A stretch of 64,000 nt of DNA from an uncultured Verrucomicrobiota bacterium (GTDB lineage Bacteria; Verrucomicrobiota; Verrucomicrobiia; Limisphaerales; UBA1319): assembly GCA_903845125.1 (NCBI GenBank), contig CAIMWS010000405.1, positions 1-64,000 on the forward strand. Reading direction: 5' to 3'. Made by a program: the position numbers and the translations under genes. The stretch's first letter is position 1. Every line of letters starts with the position of its first letter. Below are positions 32,267 through 41,300 of the stretch, piece after piece. Under the pieces are notes generated by a model. The model searched no databases. It saw nothing but the letters and a program-made list of their open reading frames with translations, and had not been told where the DNA came from.

Positions 32267-34516
32267 ATGGCGCGAAAATTACACAGCCAAGGCATGCGGC
32301 CGGCGGCCTGGTGGGGGCTGGGGCTGCTGGTCGTCCTGCCCGTGACCGTTTTGACCGGCTTGGGCATCGTGGCCTTGCGTCAGGACCGCCTGGCGGTCCA
32401 GCGCGAAGCCCGCGAGCGGGCCGATTACCTCGCCAGTGGCTTGGCGGACCAAGCCTGGCGCGCCCTGCAATCGGCGAGCCAGGAAGCCATCGCCTGGAGC
32501 CAGTCCCAGATCTCCAACCGGCTCGTGGCGGACGCCCTCCGCGGCGGACATCGCGGCCAGTGCTACGCTTTCCAATTGGACAGCCAGGGCCAGTTGGCGC
32601 ATCCCCAGCCCTTCCCCGCGGCCCCTCCGCCCCAGGATCCCGGCCGCACGGCACTGACACCCCGGCAGCTTCAGCTATGGGAAAATGCCCAAACCGCCGA
32701 ATATGTGGAACAGGACACCCCCAAAGCCATCGCCAGCCTCGAAGCTTTGCTGACCGCTGAAGAGCCGGCCCCATTCACCGTGCGAGCCCGCTATTTCCTG
32801 GGTGTCCTGCGGCTGAAACAAGCGGAATGGCCGGCCGGCCGGACTTTGTTGGAAGAAGTGTCCCATCGGCATCCCGACGTTTTGGCGGAAAGCGGTCTGC
32901 CCCTCAAAACCCTGGCCGATACCCACCTGGTGCGCCTGCTGCTCAAGCCAGGCGCCATGGCCGCCGGTAAATTGGCCGCCGGCCCGCCCGCGGATCAGCC
33001 CGCAGTAACACCGGCCACGACGTCTCCCAGCCTCCGGGCCTGGCTGCTGGAGGCCTGCGCCTACGCCCTGGAAAATCCCTCCCCAGCCTCCCGTCCACTG
33101 CTGGCCCTGGCCGAGGAAGCCTGGCCACTGGTTGCACCACCACCATCCACCCGCCCACTGGCCGCCCTGGCGCTTTGGGAAAGGGATGAAACCGTGCGGC
33201 TGCTCCACCGGGCTTGCGCAAAAACTCCGGCCGGGCGGGCCGTCATCGGCGCCAGCCTGGGCGCGGGTGGAGAAGGAGCCGTTGACCCGGCTCTACCCGA
33301 GTCGGGACGCCTGGCACTGGAAACTGGCGCCACCCAAATGGCCTGGGTGGAGGACCAAGGTTCCTGGCTGGCCAGCCGCACTCCAGGCTCCCGCTGGGTG
33401 GCCGCCCTGCCCGTGCTGGAGGTGCAAAACCTGCTGGCCCAATTGGTGGCGGCCAATTCCAATGCCATCCCGGGCTATTGCAGCGTCCGGTTTGAGGCCG
33501 CCGGACGCGCCTTGGCCAGCCCCCGCGCCGCCGGGCCATCGCCCGGCCAGGTGCTGGCCTCAGCCACCCGGTTGGGCGGGCAAATTAAAGTGGCCATCGC
33601 CCTGAGCCAGCCAGCGATCCTGTTCGCCCGGCAGCAGCAGCGCACCACCTGGTTTGGGATCCTGGTGGCCGCCTCCTCCCTCGGCACTCTGGCCGGCCTC
33701 GGCGCCACCGGGCTGGCCTACTGGCGGCAGCGCCACTTGAACCAGCTGAAAAGCAATTTCGTCTCCAGCGTTTCCCATGAGCTTCGCGCCCCCATCGCCT
33801 CCCTGCGGCTGATGGCTGAAAGCCTCGCGCAGGGGCGCGTTCCGGGGGAAGCCCGCCGCCAGGAATATTTCCAATGCATGATCCAGGAATGCCGGCGGCT
33901 GGGAGCGTTGATCGAGAACGCCCTGGATTTCGCCCGCATCGAGCAGGGCCGCTGCCAGTATGAATTCGAGCCCACCGACCTCGGCGAAGTGATCCACCAG
34001 ACCCTCGAGATCATGGAGCCTGCCGCCGCCGCCCGAAAAATCACCTTGCGGCGGGATCCCGGACCCGGCGGCGCAGTTCCCCCCGATCCAGCGGCCAATG
34101 CACCAGCGCAAGCCGGACTGGCCATGGTGGATGGCCGGGCCATCCAGCAGGCCCTGCTGAACCTCGTCGATAACGCCTTGAAGTATTCCCCAGCCGGCTC
34201 CGAAGTCAGGATCGGCCTGGCCATTCCCAGCCAGGGTCGATCCCCTTCCACCGGCCCGGGCTGGCTCGAGCTGTGGGTGCAAGACCAAGGTCCGGGGGTG
34301 CCCCCGGCCGAGCGGCGGCGCATTTTCGAGTGGTTTTACCGGGTGGGCAACGAACTGCGCCGCGAAACCCCGGGCGCCGGCATCGGCCTGGCGATCGTCC
34401 ACCACATCGTCCAGGCCCACCGCGGCCAGGTGTTTGTGGCCGACACGCCCAGCCCGGGCAGCCGGTTTGTCATGCGCCTGCCCGCAGCAGAAACTTTGCC
34501 ATGGAACGAATCCTGA
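32267..34516 (+). CDS. Membrane sensor histidine kinase
   Basis: A 749-residue protein. Transmembrane helix 1 is at about 14-38 (WWGLGLLVVLPVTVLTGLGIVAL) and helix 2 at about 462-482 (FGILVAASSLGTLAGLGATGLA). The large extracellular part between them contains a tetratricopeptide-like, Ala/Leu-rich helical section (TAEYVEQDTPKAIASLEALL) and ends near the membrane. The dimerisation domain has SSVSHELRAPIASL with the phospho-His at about 504. The ATP-binding domain has NLVDNALKYSP at about 632, DQGPGVP and GAGIGLAIV. There is no HAMP domain. It overlaps the response regulator by 16 bases, so it is the sensor of that pair. The signal is unknown. Confidence 0.86.
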   Translation: MARKLHSQGMRPAAWWGLGLLVVLPVTVLTGLGIVALRQDRLAVQREARERADYLASGLADQAWRALQSASQEAIAWSQSQISNRLVADALRGGHRGQCYAFQLDSQGQLAHPQPFPAAPPPQDPGRTALTPRQLQLWENAQTAEYVEQDTPKAIASLEALLTAEEPAPFTVRARYFLGVLRLKQAEWPAGRTLLEEVSHRHPDVLAESGLPLKTLADTHLVRLLLKPGAMAAGKLAAGPPADQPAVTPATTSPSLRAWLLEACAYALENPSPASRPLLALAEEAWPLVAPPPSTRPLAALALWERDETVRLLHRACAKTPAGRAVIGASLGAGGEGAVDPALPESGRLALETGATQMAWVEDQGSWLASRTPGSRWVAALPVLEVQNLLAQLVAANSNAIPGYCSVRFEAAGRALASPRAAGPSPGQVLASATRLGGQIKVAIALSQPAILFARQQQRTTWFGILVAASSLGTLAGLGATGLAYWRQRHLNQLKSNFVSSVSHELRAPIASLRLMAESLAQGRVPGEARRQEYFQCMIQECRRLGALIENALDFARIEQGRCQYEFEPTDLGEVIHQTLEIMEPAAAARKITLRRDPGPGGAVPPDPAANAPAQAGLAMVDGRAIQQALLNLVDNALKYSPAGSEVRIGLAIPSQGRSPSTGPGWLELWVQDQGPGVPPAERRRIFEWFYRVGNELRRETPGAGIGLAIVHHIVQAHRGQVFVADTPSPGSRFVMRLPAAETLPWNES

Positions 34517-35250
34517 TCATCGAAGACGAAGTCCCCATGCGGATGGCCCTCCAGGATTACCTGGCAGCCGAAGGCTACCGCGTTTTCGCCGAGGCCGATG
34601 GCGCCGCCGGCCTGGCCCGCGCACTGGAGGAAAAGCCGGACCTGCTCCTGCTCGATGTCATGCTGCCCAAGCTCGACGGCTTCGCCCTGTGCGCGGAACT
34701 GCGCCGGTGCGGCCGGGAACTGCCGGTGCTGATGCTCACCGCCAAAGGCCAGGTGGAGGACCGGGTAACCGGCCTGGATGCCGGGGCCGACGATTACCTG
34801 GTGAAGCCGTTCAGCACCCGCGAACTGCTGGCCCGGGTGCGCGCCTTGCTGCGCCGTTCCCACCGGGACCGCCCGGCGGCGGCCCCCCTGCGGCTGGGCG
34901 AGGTGTGCATCGATTTCCAACAACAGCGCGCCTGGCGCGGCCGGCAGGAGCTGCATTTGACGGCCAAGGAGATGGCCATGCTCAAGCTGATGGCCGAGTG
35001 CCCCGGCGAGCCCGTGTCGCGCGACCGGTTCCTGGATGTGGTATGGGGCTACGGCGCCTTCCCCACCACCCGCACGGTGGACAACCACCTGGCCGCCCTG
35101 CGCGCCAAAATCGAGCCCGATCCCAACCACCCGCGCTGGCTGAAAACGGTGCACGGCATCGGCTACCGCCTGGAGCGCGATCCCGAAAACACGAAAAACG
35201 GCGTGATTTTACAAAACCGTGACAACCACCCGCCCCCCTCCGGCCCATAA
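34501..35250 (+). CDS. OmpR/PhoB-type response regulator
   Basis: The start at 34501 (MERILIIEDEVPM) is chosen; the track ORF begins at 34273, inside the kinase gene, in a frame that is not coding there. The 249-residue protein has a receiver domain (LLLLDVMLPKLDGF with phospho-Asp, ADDYLVKPF lysine) and a winged-helix DNA-binding domain (VWGYGAFPTTRTVDNHLAALRAKIEPDP). A short tail (DNHPPPSGP) follows. It is cotranscribed and overlaps the kinase gene by 16 bases. Its stop TAA overlaps the ATG of the ankyrin gene (TAATG), so the regulator and the exported ankyrin protein are coupled in translation. Confidence 0.88.
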   Translation: MERILIIEDEVPMRMALQDYLAAEGYRVFAEADGAAGLARALEEKPDLLLLDVMLPKLDGFALCAELRRCGRELPVLMLTAKGQVEDRVTGLDAGADDYLVKPFSTRELLARVRALLRRSHRDRPAAAPLRLGEVCIDFQQQRAWRGRQELHLTAKEMAMLKLMAECPGEPVSRDRFLDVVWGYGAFPTTRTVDNHLAALRAKIEPDPNHPRWLKTVHGIGYRLERDPENTKNGVILQNRDNHPPPSGP

Positions 35251-37826
35251 TGACCGCTATGAAAATGCTTAAGATCTTCTGCGCGTTGGCCCTGGCCTGC
35301 GGGACGCTGGCGGTCCCTGCCGCCACCGCCGATCACCTCACCGAAGCCCTTCAAAAAGGCCTGCTCGAGGAGGAGGCCAACCAGAACCTGGAGGCCGCCA
35401 TCGAGGCTTACCAATCCGTGATCCAGCAAAGCGCCGAGCAGCGCCGGATCATCGCCACCGCCCTCTACCGCCTGGGCGAATGCTACCGCAAACAAAGCAA
35501 AACCGCCCTCGCCACCGCCCAATATGAGCGGCTCCTGGCCGAATACACGGACCAAACCATTCTGGCTAATTTGTGCCGCCAAAACCTGGTGGCTCTGAAC
35601 GCCAGCACCAACCGGACTGAGCCGGGAAAGGATTTTAAGGAACGCATCGTGCTCGACACCGAAGCCGGGGAGGTCAAACGCATCCAGTTGCTGATCAAGG
35701 ACAGCCCCGACCTCATCAATGTCCCGGGTGCGGACGGCCTGACTCCCCTGGGCAAAGCGGCCCGGGACGGCCAGCAGATGGTGGCGAAATTCCTGCTCGA
35801 AAGCCACGCCGACCTCGAACTGAAAGGCAGCGGCAAGACGCCCTTGCATTGGGCGGCCCAATCCGGCCATAAGGCCATGGTTGATTTGCTCCTCCAGCAT
35901 GGCGCCAGCGTGAATGCCCGTGCGGATCAGACTGGCGCCACCGCCCTCCTGCTGGCCGCCAACAAAGGTTTCAAAACCATCGTCCAGGTCCTCCTGGACC
36001 AAAAGGCCGATATCCATATCCCCGCCTGCCTCTCCGGCCCGGCGGAGGCCAACGGCAACAGCACCGCCCTCCACTATGCGGCCGGCCAGGGCCTCAAGAC
36101 CGTGGCCGAGCTCCTACTGGACCATGGCGCCGACGTCAACGCCCTCAACCAGGGTAAGGTCACCCCGCTCTACAAGGCGGTGGCCGGGGGCCATCTCGCA
36201 TTGGCCGAACTCCTGGTGCAGCGCGACGCCGATGTCAACCGGGGGGATCATTCACCACTGTTCCTGGCGGTAGTCAATGGCTCGGAGGAAATGATCCGCT
36301 TCCTCCTGGAGAACCACGCCTCACCCCAGGTGAAGGAAACCTACAATAGTCAACATAACGGTACCACGCCGCTGCACGTGGCGGTAATCCAAAACAACCT
36401 GCCCCTGGCCGCCCTCCTCCTGAAGTTCAAGGCGGATCCCAACGCCACGGAACTGGGCCAGGCGACCCCGCTGCACCTGGCGGTGGCGCTGGGTGGAATC
36501 CCCCTCGCGGAACTCCTTTTAAAACAAGGCGCCGATCCCAACCGCTTGGCCCAAAACGTGAATGGAGGGGGTTGGAACGGCCTCGCTCCCTTGATGCTGG
36601 TGTTACCACCCGGGAATTTCAACCGGACCATGGCCGAACTTCTGGTGCGCCACGGCGCTAATGTCAATTTTACGATAATAAACGATGCGAACCGGACCTT
36701 GTTGCATCAAGCGGCATTGAAAGGACAGCGGGACGCCGTGGATTTCCTGGTCAACGCCGGTGCGGAGGTCAATGTGTTGGACGAATACGGATCAACCCCC
36801 TTGGATTATGCCAAGGGATCAACCGCGGGCACTCTGCCAAGACCGGGCGTACCAGGGTTTCTTCCTGGAGCTATGCCTCCGCCTCCTGGAATACCAGGAG
36901 CACCCATTCCTGCCCGGATCAATCGTCCCAGTCCAGGTGGCGAAGCCAATCCCGAGGATCCCACAAAAAACCAATCCAATATCCAGGCATTGCTCCGGGC
37001 TAAAGGGGCTATGGATGACCTGCAACGCCGCAACTTCATTTCGGCCAACCGCGGCAACGATGTGCAGCGGATGTTCAAGAAAACCCCGGAAGATTGGAAT
37101 CGCTACACCCTCTTCCAGTTGATGGCTCAAATCTACCAACCTGCCCAGATTCCATCCCATCAGCATCGGTATCGTTTTCCAGAGCTGTCCCAGATCACGA
37201 TCAAGCGCATCCGCAACCAGGCGGCCGATGCTCCAAACCTTCCGGAAAAACCAAGGCCGGCTCTATCTGAAACCAACCTACTGCTGAATCTTGAGGCCGC
37301 CTTGAAGATGAAGGACCAGACCAAGGATGTGCTGCTGGAGTGGGGTGACATCGTGGAAATCCCCGAGTCCGATCACCCGATCAACCAGCAATGGTCCGGC
37401 TTGGACCACAATCTGGCGGAAACACTAGCCGAATGCCTGAAGCGTGAAGTGCAGATCGTCGTCAAGGGGAAAACCAATCTAGTTTCGCTGTCACCATCCA
37501 TCATGATCGGCTCTGCGCCGTCAATAGCCTTCAACACCATGCCAACCATAGTTCCATATGCGGTAGGCGACTCCTCGGTGCCGCAACCCAAAAAAAATCT
37601 ATCCACCTTTGCGCTGTATGAGGTGGTCTTTGGCGCGGATGTGCTGCGCGCGTCTTCGGACATCACCCGCATTTCAGTCAAACGAGCCAGCCCCGGCCAG
37701 CCGAACAGCCGGGAGTGGACCTTCAACCTTGAAAAACGCGATCCGGCCAACACCTTTCTACTGCAGGATGGCGACCGCATCGAAATCCCGGAAAAAACCG
37801 CCGCCGCGGAGGCCGCCAAAGGCTGA
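35250..37826 (+). CDS. Exported ankyrin-repeat protein with TPR-like N-terminus and polysaccharide-export-like C-terminal motifs
   Basis: An 858-residue protein with a signal peptide (MKMLKIFCALALACGTLAVPAATA; start 35250 or 35259). Residues about 35-120 look TPR-like (LEAAIEAYQSVIQQSA, ATALYRLGECYRKQSKTALA). From about 140 to 545 there are roughly ten ankyrin repeats (GKTPLHWAAQSGHKAMVDLLLQ type). A Pro/Gly-rich linker follows. The C-terminus has two copies of a beta-rich section ending in DIVEIPE and DGDRIEIPE, like the last strands of polysaccharide-export (SLBB-type) domains. It is the third gene of the kinase-regulator unit and is probably a target or auxiliary of that system. Confidence 0.76.
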   Translation: MTAMKMLKIFCALALACGTLAVPAATADHLTEALQKGLLEEEANQNLEAAIEAYQSVIQQSAEQRRIIATALYRLGECYRKQSKTALATAQYERLLAEYTDQTILANLCRQNLVALNASTNRTEPGKDFKERIVLDTEAGEVKRIQLLIKDSPDLINVPGADGLTPLGKAARDGQQMVAKFLLESHADLELKGSGKTPLHWAAQSGHKAMVDLLLQHGASVNARADQTGATALLLAANKGFKTIVQVLLDQKADIHIPACLSGPAEANGNSTALHYAAGQGLKTVAELLLDHGADVNALNQGKVTPLYKAVAGGHLALAELLVQRDADVNRGDHSPLFLAVVNGSEEMIRFLLENHASPQVKETYNSQHNGTTPLHVAVIQNNLPLAALLLKFKADPNATELGQATPLHLAVALGGIPLAELLLKQGADPNRLAQNVNGGGWNGLAPLMLVLPPGNFNRTMAELLVRHGANVNFTIINDANRTLLHQAALKGQRDAVDFLVNAGAEVNVLDEYGSTPLDYAKGSTAGTLPRPGVPGFLPGAMPPPPGIPGAPIPARINRPSPGGEANPEDPTKNQSNIQALLRAKGAMDDLQRRNFISANRGNDVQRMFKKTPEDWNRYTLFQLMAQIYQPAQIPSHQHRYRFPELSQITIKRIRNQAADAPNLPEKPRPALSETNLLLNLEAALKMKDQTKDVLLEWGDIVEIPESDHPINQQWSGLDHNLAETLAECLKREVQIVVKGKTNLVSLSPSIMIGSAPSIAFNTMPTIVPYAVGDSSVPQPKKNLSTFALYEVVFGADVLRASSDITRISVKRASPGQPNSREWTFNLEKRDPANTFLLQDGDRIEIPEKTAAAEAAKG

Positions 37827-37874
37827 AATCGGCCGCCCGATCCACCTTTCCCGGCGGCCAAGCGCCGGGGCAAC

Positions 37875-37922
37875 GCCACCCGGAATTGGGGATCCCACCC
37901 CTTCCAGGTGGCCATTTTTATT
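37875..37922 (+). terminator. Probable terminator after the ankyrin-repeat gene
   Basis: GCCACC at 37875 pairs with GGTGGC at 37907, with an inner GGGG/CCCC stem, and CATTTTTATTA follows. The loop is long, so strength is uncertain. The rest of the 334-base gap before the nicotinamidase gene (37923-38160) shows no ORF or RNA that I can support. Confidence 0.5.
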
Positions 37923-38160
37923 AGTTTCTTAAGGCTTGCCAAGCATTTCCCGGATGTATATTCTCCAAAGCTGTCCGAATGCGAAGGGATTCCGCGGCGT
38001 CAAAAGTGTGCGGGACCATGCGGTTATGAACCCAGCAAATTGCATCAAGCTGTGCCAAAGTGGCAAAGGTTACACCTTAACCACTGATCATCAGTTATTT
38101 AGAACACCCATCACACCGGGCATGGCAGCCGTGAAACGCCCGCAGTGAAGCCTTTATCGT

Positions 38161-38808
38161 ATGCCAAAACCAGCCCACGATCACCCGCATCCGAGAACTT
38201 TGATCCTGGTGGATATCCAAAACGATTTTCTGCCGGAGGGCGCCTTGGCCGTGCCGGGGGGCAACGAAATCATCCAGGTCGCCAACCGGCTGCAAAACCG
38301 GTTCGACCTCCTGGTGGCAACCCAGGATTGGCACCCCGCCAACCATTCCAGCTTTGCCCGCAATCCCCCCCACCGCAAGCCGGGCGACATCGTCCAACTG
38401 GGCAAGGTGGAGCAGACGCTCTGGCCTGCCCATTGTGTCCAAGGCACTTTGGGGGCCGCGTTCCCACCCCGGCTGATCCAAAACCGGCTCGACCGGATCG
38501 TCAAAAAGGGCACCTCCACCGAGGTGGACAGCTATAGCGCCTTTTTCGACAATGCCCGCCTCAAGGCAACCGGTTTATTGGAATACCTCAAGGAAAAGCG
38601 GGTGGTGGAGGTCTATATCTGCGGCCTGGCCACGGATTACTGCGTGAAGCATACCGCCTTGGACGCCCTCTCCCTGGGCTTCAAAACCTGGGTGGTGGAG
38701 GATGCCTGCCGCGGCGTGAACCTTCAGCCCTACGATGCCCCCCATGCCCTCCAGGCGATGAACAAGGCAGGCATCAAAATTGTGAGCAGCCGTCACCTGC
38801 CGTTCTGA
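38161..38808 (+). CDS. pncA: Nicotinamidase (isochorismatase-like hydrolase)
   Basis: A 215-residue cytosolic enzyme that hydrolyses nicotinamide to nicotinate for NAD salvage. The catalytic Asp is in LILVDIQNDFLPEGALAV. Metal/active-site Lys/His residues are in ATQDWHPANHSSF and WPAHCVQGTLGA, and the nucleophilic Cys is in CGLATDYCVKHTALDA. Length and order match bacterial PncA. The start at 38161 gives a short polar leader before the first strand. It converges with the TPR gene and has no obvious operon partner. Confidence 0.92.
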   Translation: MPKPAHDHPHPRTLILVDIQNDFLPEGALAVPGGNEIIQVANRLQNRFDLLVATQDWHPANHSSFARNPPHRKPGDIVQLGKVEQTLWPAHCVQGTLGAAFPPRLIQNRLDRIVKKGTSTEVDSYSAFFDNARLKATGLLEYLKEKRVVEVYICGLATDYCVKHTALDALSLGFKTWVVEDACRGVNLQPYDAPHALQAMNKAGIKIVSSRHLPF

Positions 38809-38823
38809 CCCCATGACGGGTCT

Positions 38824-39702
38824 TCACGGTTTGGATGCGGCGGCAAGCTTTTTCTCCAACTCGCTGATCCGCTGCTGGATCACGACGGGGTTGGTGGAAA
38901 CGGCCAGCAACTTGCGTAAATAGCCAATGGCAGCGCCCAGGTTCCCCTCCGCCTCCTCCAAGTGGGCGAGGTGGATGAGGATCTGCATCTCCAGCAAACG
39001 ATCGGGTTCTTTCTGGCCTGCCGCGCGCCGTTCCCACTCGCGCAGCGCCGCCTCCCAGATGTTGCGTGCCCGCACGGAATCCTGGCGGCTTTCATAAAGC
39101 ACCCGCCCCAACTCGAACAGTATGTCCGGATTGCGGGGATTATACTTCAGGCCCTCGCGCAAAAACCGCTCGGCCTGGTCGGGTTTGTGCAACCGGGTAC
39201 GAAGCCAGAAAGCGGCAATGGTGTAGGTTTTAACCTGGTAAGGATCCAGCCGCGCGGAAGCCAGCAACCACGGCAGCATTTCCCGCTCGTCGGCGGCTTT
39301 TTCCGGGTGGATGTGTTCGGTGAGGATGAAATTCCGTCCGAACCGATCGATCCAGTTGGCCGGTTTTTTGAGAAAATCCGGCAGGTCGTCATGCTCATCA
39401 TGGCCGCCTTTGCCCTCCTGGTGACCGTCCTCGGCGGCCATGGTCCCCTCTTCCATGTGCAGCCGTTTGGAGGCCGCCTGCTGGTCGAAAATGCTGGGGT
39501 AATACCCGCTATGGAAATAAACATCGGCTTTGATGAAAAAATGGTTGGCGAACATGCGGCGGCTGTCGCCGATCAATACGCTCAAGACATCCGTCTCCTC
39601 CATCCGGTTGCCGGCCCAGGAGAGAAACCAGCACTGCAGGACGGTGGCCAGGGTCATGCTCAAGCCCAGCAGCAGCACCAGGATGGATTGAGGGGATAAC
39701 AT
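38824..39702 (-). CDS. Membrane-anchored TPR protein linked to an ABC exporter
   Basis: A 292-residue protein with an N-terminal membrane segment (SILVLLLGLSMTLATVLQCWFLSWAGNRM). A polar His/Asp/Gly-rich stretch follows (EDGHQEGKGGHDEHDD), then TPR-like helices from about 150 (RNPDILFELGRVLYESRQDSVRARNIWEAALREWE). It ends with a coiled helix (VIQQRISELEKKLAAAS). It follows the permease gene of the ABC unit by 6 bases, so the three genes very probably form one operon. It may scaffold or regulate the exporter; no precise role is known. Confidence 0.7.
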   Translation of the reverse strand: MLSPQSILVLLLGLSMTLATVLQCWFLSWAGNRMEETDVLSVLIGDSRRMFANHFFIKADVYFHSGYYPSIFDQQAASKRLHMEEGTMAAEDGHQEGKGGHDEHDDLPDFLKKPANWIDRFGRNFILTEHIHPEKAADEREMLPWLLASARLDPYQVKTYTIAAFWLRTRLHKPDQAERFLREGLKYNPRNPDILFELGRVLYESRQDSVRARNIWEAALREWERRAAGQKEPDRLLEMQILIHLAHLEEAEGNLGAAIGYLRKLLAVSTNPVVIQQRISELEKKLAAASKP

Positions 39703-39708
39703 CGGTGT

Positions 39709-40485
39709 TCAGCAGATCGTCTGGCGACGAAAAATGAGCCAGCCACCCAGCAGGAAAAACGCGCTATAAACCATGGCGTAAGCCGTGGCTCCAGCCACCG
39801 CCCACCAAGGCACCTGGGCCACGTTATGGATCACCAAATCGCGCAAATCGAAAAACTCCAGGTGCGGGATGGCATAATAGATCGCGTACAACAGCGCCCG
39901 CCCAGGCTCAGGCATTTGATCGGCCACTTTGAACAGATGCCGCCCCAGCATCAGGATGCCCGCGATCGCGCAGAACAGGATCGTGACCGTAGAAGAGGGT
40001 GCCGCGAACACCACCGACCCGCAAACCGCCATGGCGACCACGATGGCCAGCATCCACCAGTGCAGCCACAGCGCCTGGAAATAGTTCGTCCACATCACCG
40101 TGTGTTCGCGCGAGGCGCTCACCAGGCAGAAAAAAGTGTAAAAAACCACCAGCGAAATGCCGGCGGCCAGCCAACAGCCCAGAAACTTGCCCAGCACCAC
40201 GTGCCCGCGCGTGACGGGTTTGGCCAGCAGCGGGAATATCGTACGGCTTTCCCGCTCGGCGGGGATCTGCCGGGCGGTGGTCACCAGGGCGATCACCAGC
40301 GCGGAGATCCAAATCAGCAGCAGGCAGATTTCCTTGAGGTAACGTACCACCCGGCCGTCGTCGAATATGTTCAGGGCGCCCATCAACAGGGTTACCAGCG
40401 CGGTGAGGAAAAACAGGACATAAAAATCCTTCCGGCGGTAAAGCTCTTTGATGACCACCCCAGCCAGTGCAAAAACGATTTTCAT
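39709..40485 (-). CDS. ABC-2-type exporter permease
   Basis: The ATG at 40485 (MKIVFALAGVVIKELYRRKDFYVLFFLTAL) is chosen over the track start at 40560, whose leader lies over the ATPase stop. About 258 residues hold six hydrophobic segments (FYVLFFLTALVTLLMGAL, ICLLLIWISALVIALVTTA, and four more). The cytosolic loop RQIPAERESRTIFPLLAKPVTRGHVVLGKF is characteristic of ABC-2 permeases. The ATPase gene lies 20 bases upstream. The substrate is unknown. Confidence 0.84.
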   Translation of the reverse strand: MKIVFALAGVVIKELYRRKDFYVLFFLTALVTLLMGALNIFDDGRVVRYLKEICLLLIWISALVIALVTTARQIPAERESRTIFPLLAKPVTRGHVVLGKFLGCWLAAGISLVVFYTFFCLVSASREHTVMWTNYFQALWLHWWMLAIVVAMAVCGSVVFAAPSSTVTILFCAIAGILMLGRHLFKVADQMPEPGRALLYAIYYAIPHLEFFDLRDLVIHNVAQVPWWAVAGATAYAMVYSAFFLLGGWLIFRRQTIC

Positions 40486-40505
40486 AAGGTCAGGCCCGGC
40501 ATCGG

Positions 40506-41255
40506 TTAAGCGGCGCCGGCAAAGCCGGCCAGTTTGAGGAATATTTGTTCCAGGTTGCACTGGTACTGGCGTACCAGATCATCGATGCGCCCCTCCACTT
40601 TCAGTTCGCCCTGGTGCAGCATGGCCACCCGGTCGCACACCGTTTCCACCTCCCCCAACTCGTGGGAGGAGAAGAACACCGTCTTGCCCTCCTGCTTCAG
40701 GCGCTGGATGATTTCGCGGACTTTCATGCGTCCGATGGGATCCAGCCCACTGGTGGGCTCGTCCAGGATCAGCAAGTCGGGCTGGTTGATCAGGGCCTGG
40801 GCCAGCCCGATGCGCTGCTGCATGCCTTTTGAGTAAGTCTTGATCTGCCGTTTGCGCGCCGGCTCCAGTTCCACCAACTTGAGCACCGCGTCGATGCGCC
40901 GGTCCGCTTCCGCCGGTGGGATGCCGAAAATGCGTGCGTAGAACCGCAGCAGTTCCTCCGCGTTGAGGAATTTGTAGTAATAGGTCAGCTCAGGCAGATA
41001 CCCAATGCGCTGGCGGGCGATCGGCTTGCGCACATCCACGCCAAACAGCCAGGCTGCCCCTTGGGTGGGGGGCACAAAGCCCAGCAGCACCTGAATCGTG
41101 GAAGTCTTGCCGGCTCCGTTCGGCCCCAGAAACCCCACGACCTCCCCCTGGCATACCTGTAAGTTCAGCCCGTTGACGGCCACCTTCACCGCCTGACCAA
41201 ATTCCCGGCTGCGATACTCGACCCTTAGATTTTCAATCTTTAGAATCGCGTCCAT
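40506..41255 (-). CDS. ABC transporter ATP-binding protein
   Basis: A 249-residue ATPase with Walker A GPNGAGKTST, signature YSKGMQQRIGLAQAL, Walker B LLILDEPTSGLDPIGR and switch His in FSSHELGEVE. The DEPTSGLDP type is typical of ABC-2 exporters. It is first in a three-gene minus-strand unit with the permease and the TPR protein. Likely powers export of a lipid, polysaccharide or other envelope substrate. Confidence 0.91.
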   Translation of the reverse strand: MDAILKIENLRVEYRSREFGQAVKVAVNGLNLQVCQGEVVGFLGPNGAGKTSTIQVLLGFVPPTQGAAWLFGVDVRKPIARQRIGYLPELTYYYKFLNAEELLRFYARIFGIPPAEADRRIDAVLKLVELEPARKRQIKTYSKGMQQRIGLAQALINQPDLLILDEPTSGLDPIGRMKVREIIQRLKQEGKTVFFSSHELGEVETVCDRVAMLHQGELKVEGRIDDLVRQYQCNLEQIFLKLAGFAGAA

Positions 41256-41300
41256 TATGATCCTACTGTAGCGGAGCGGACGCGGATTTGCCAGTGATTT

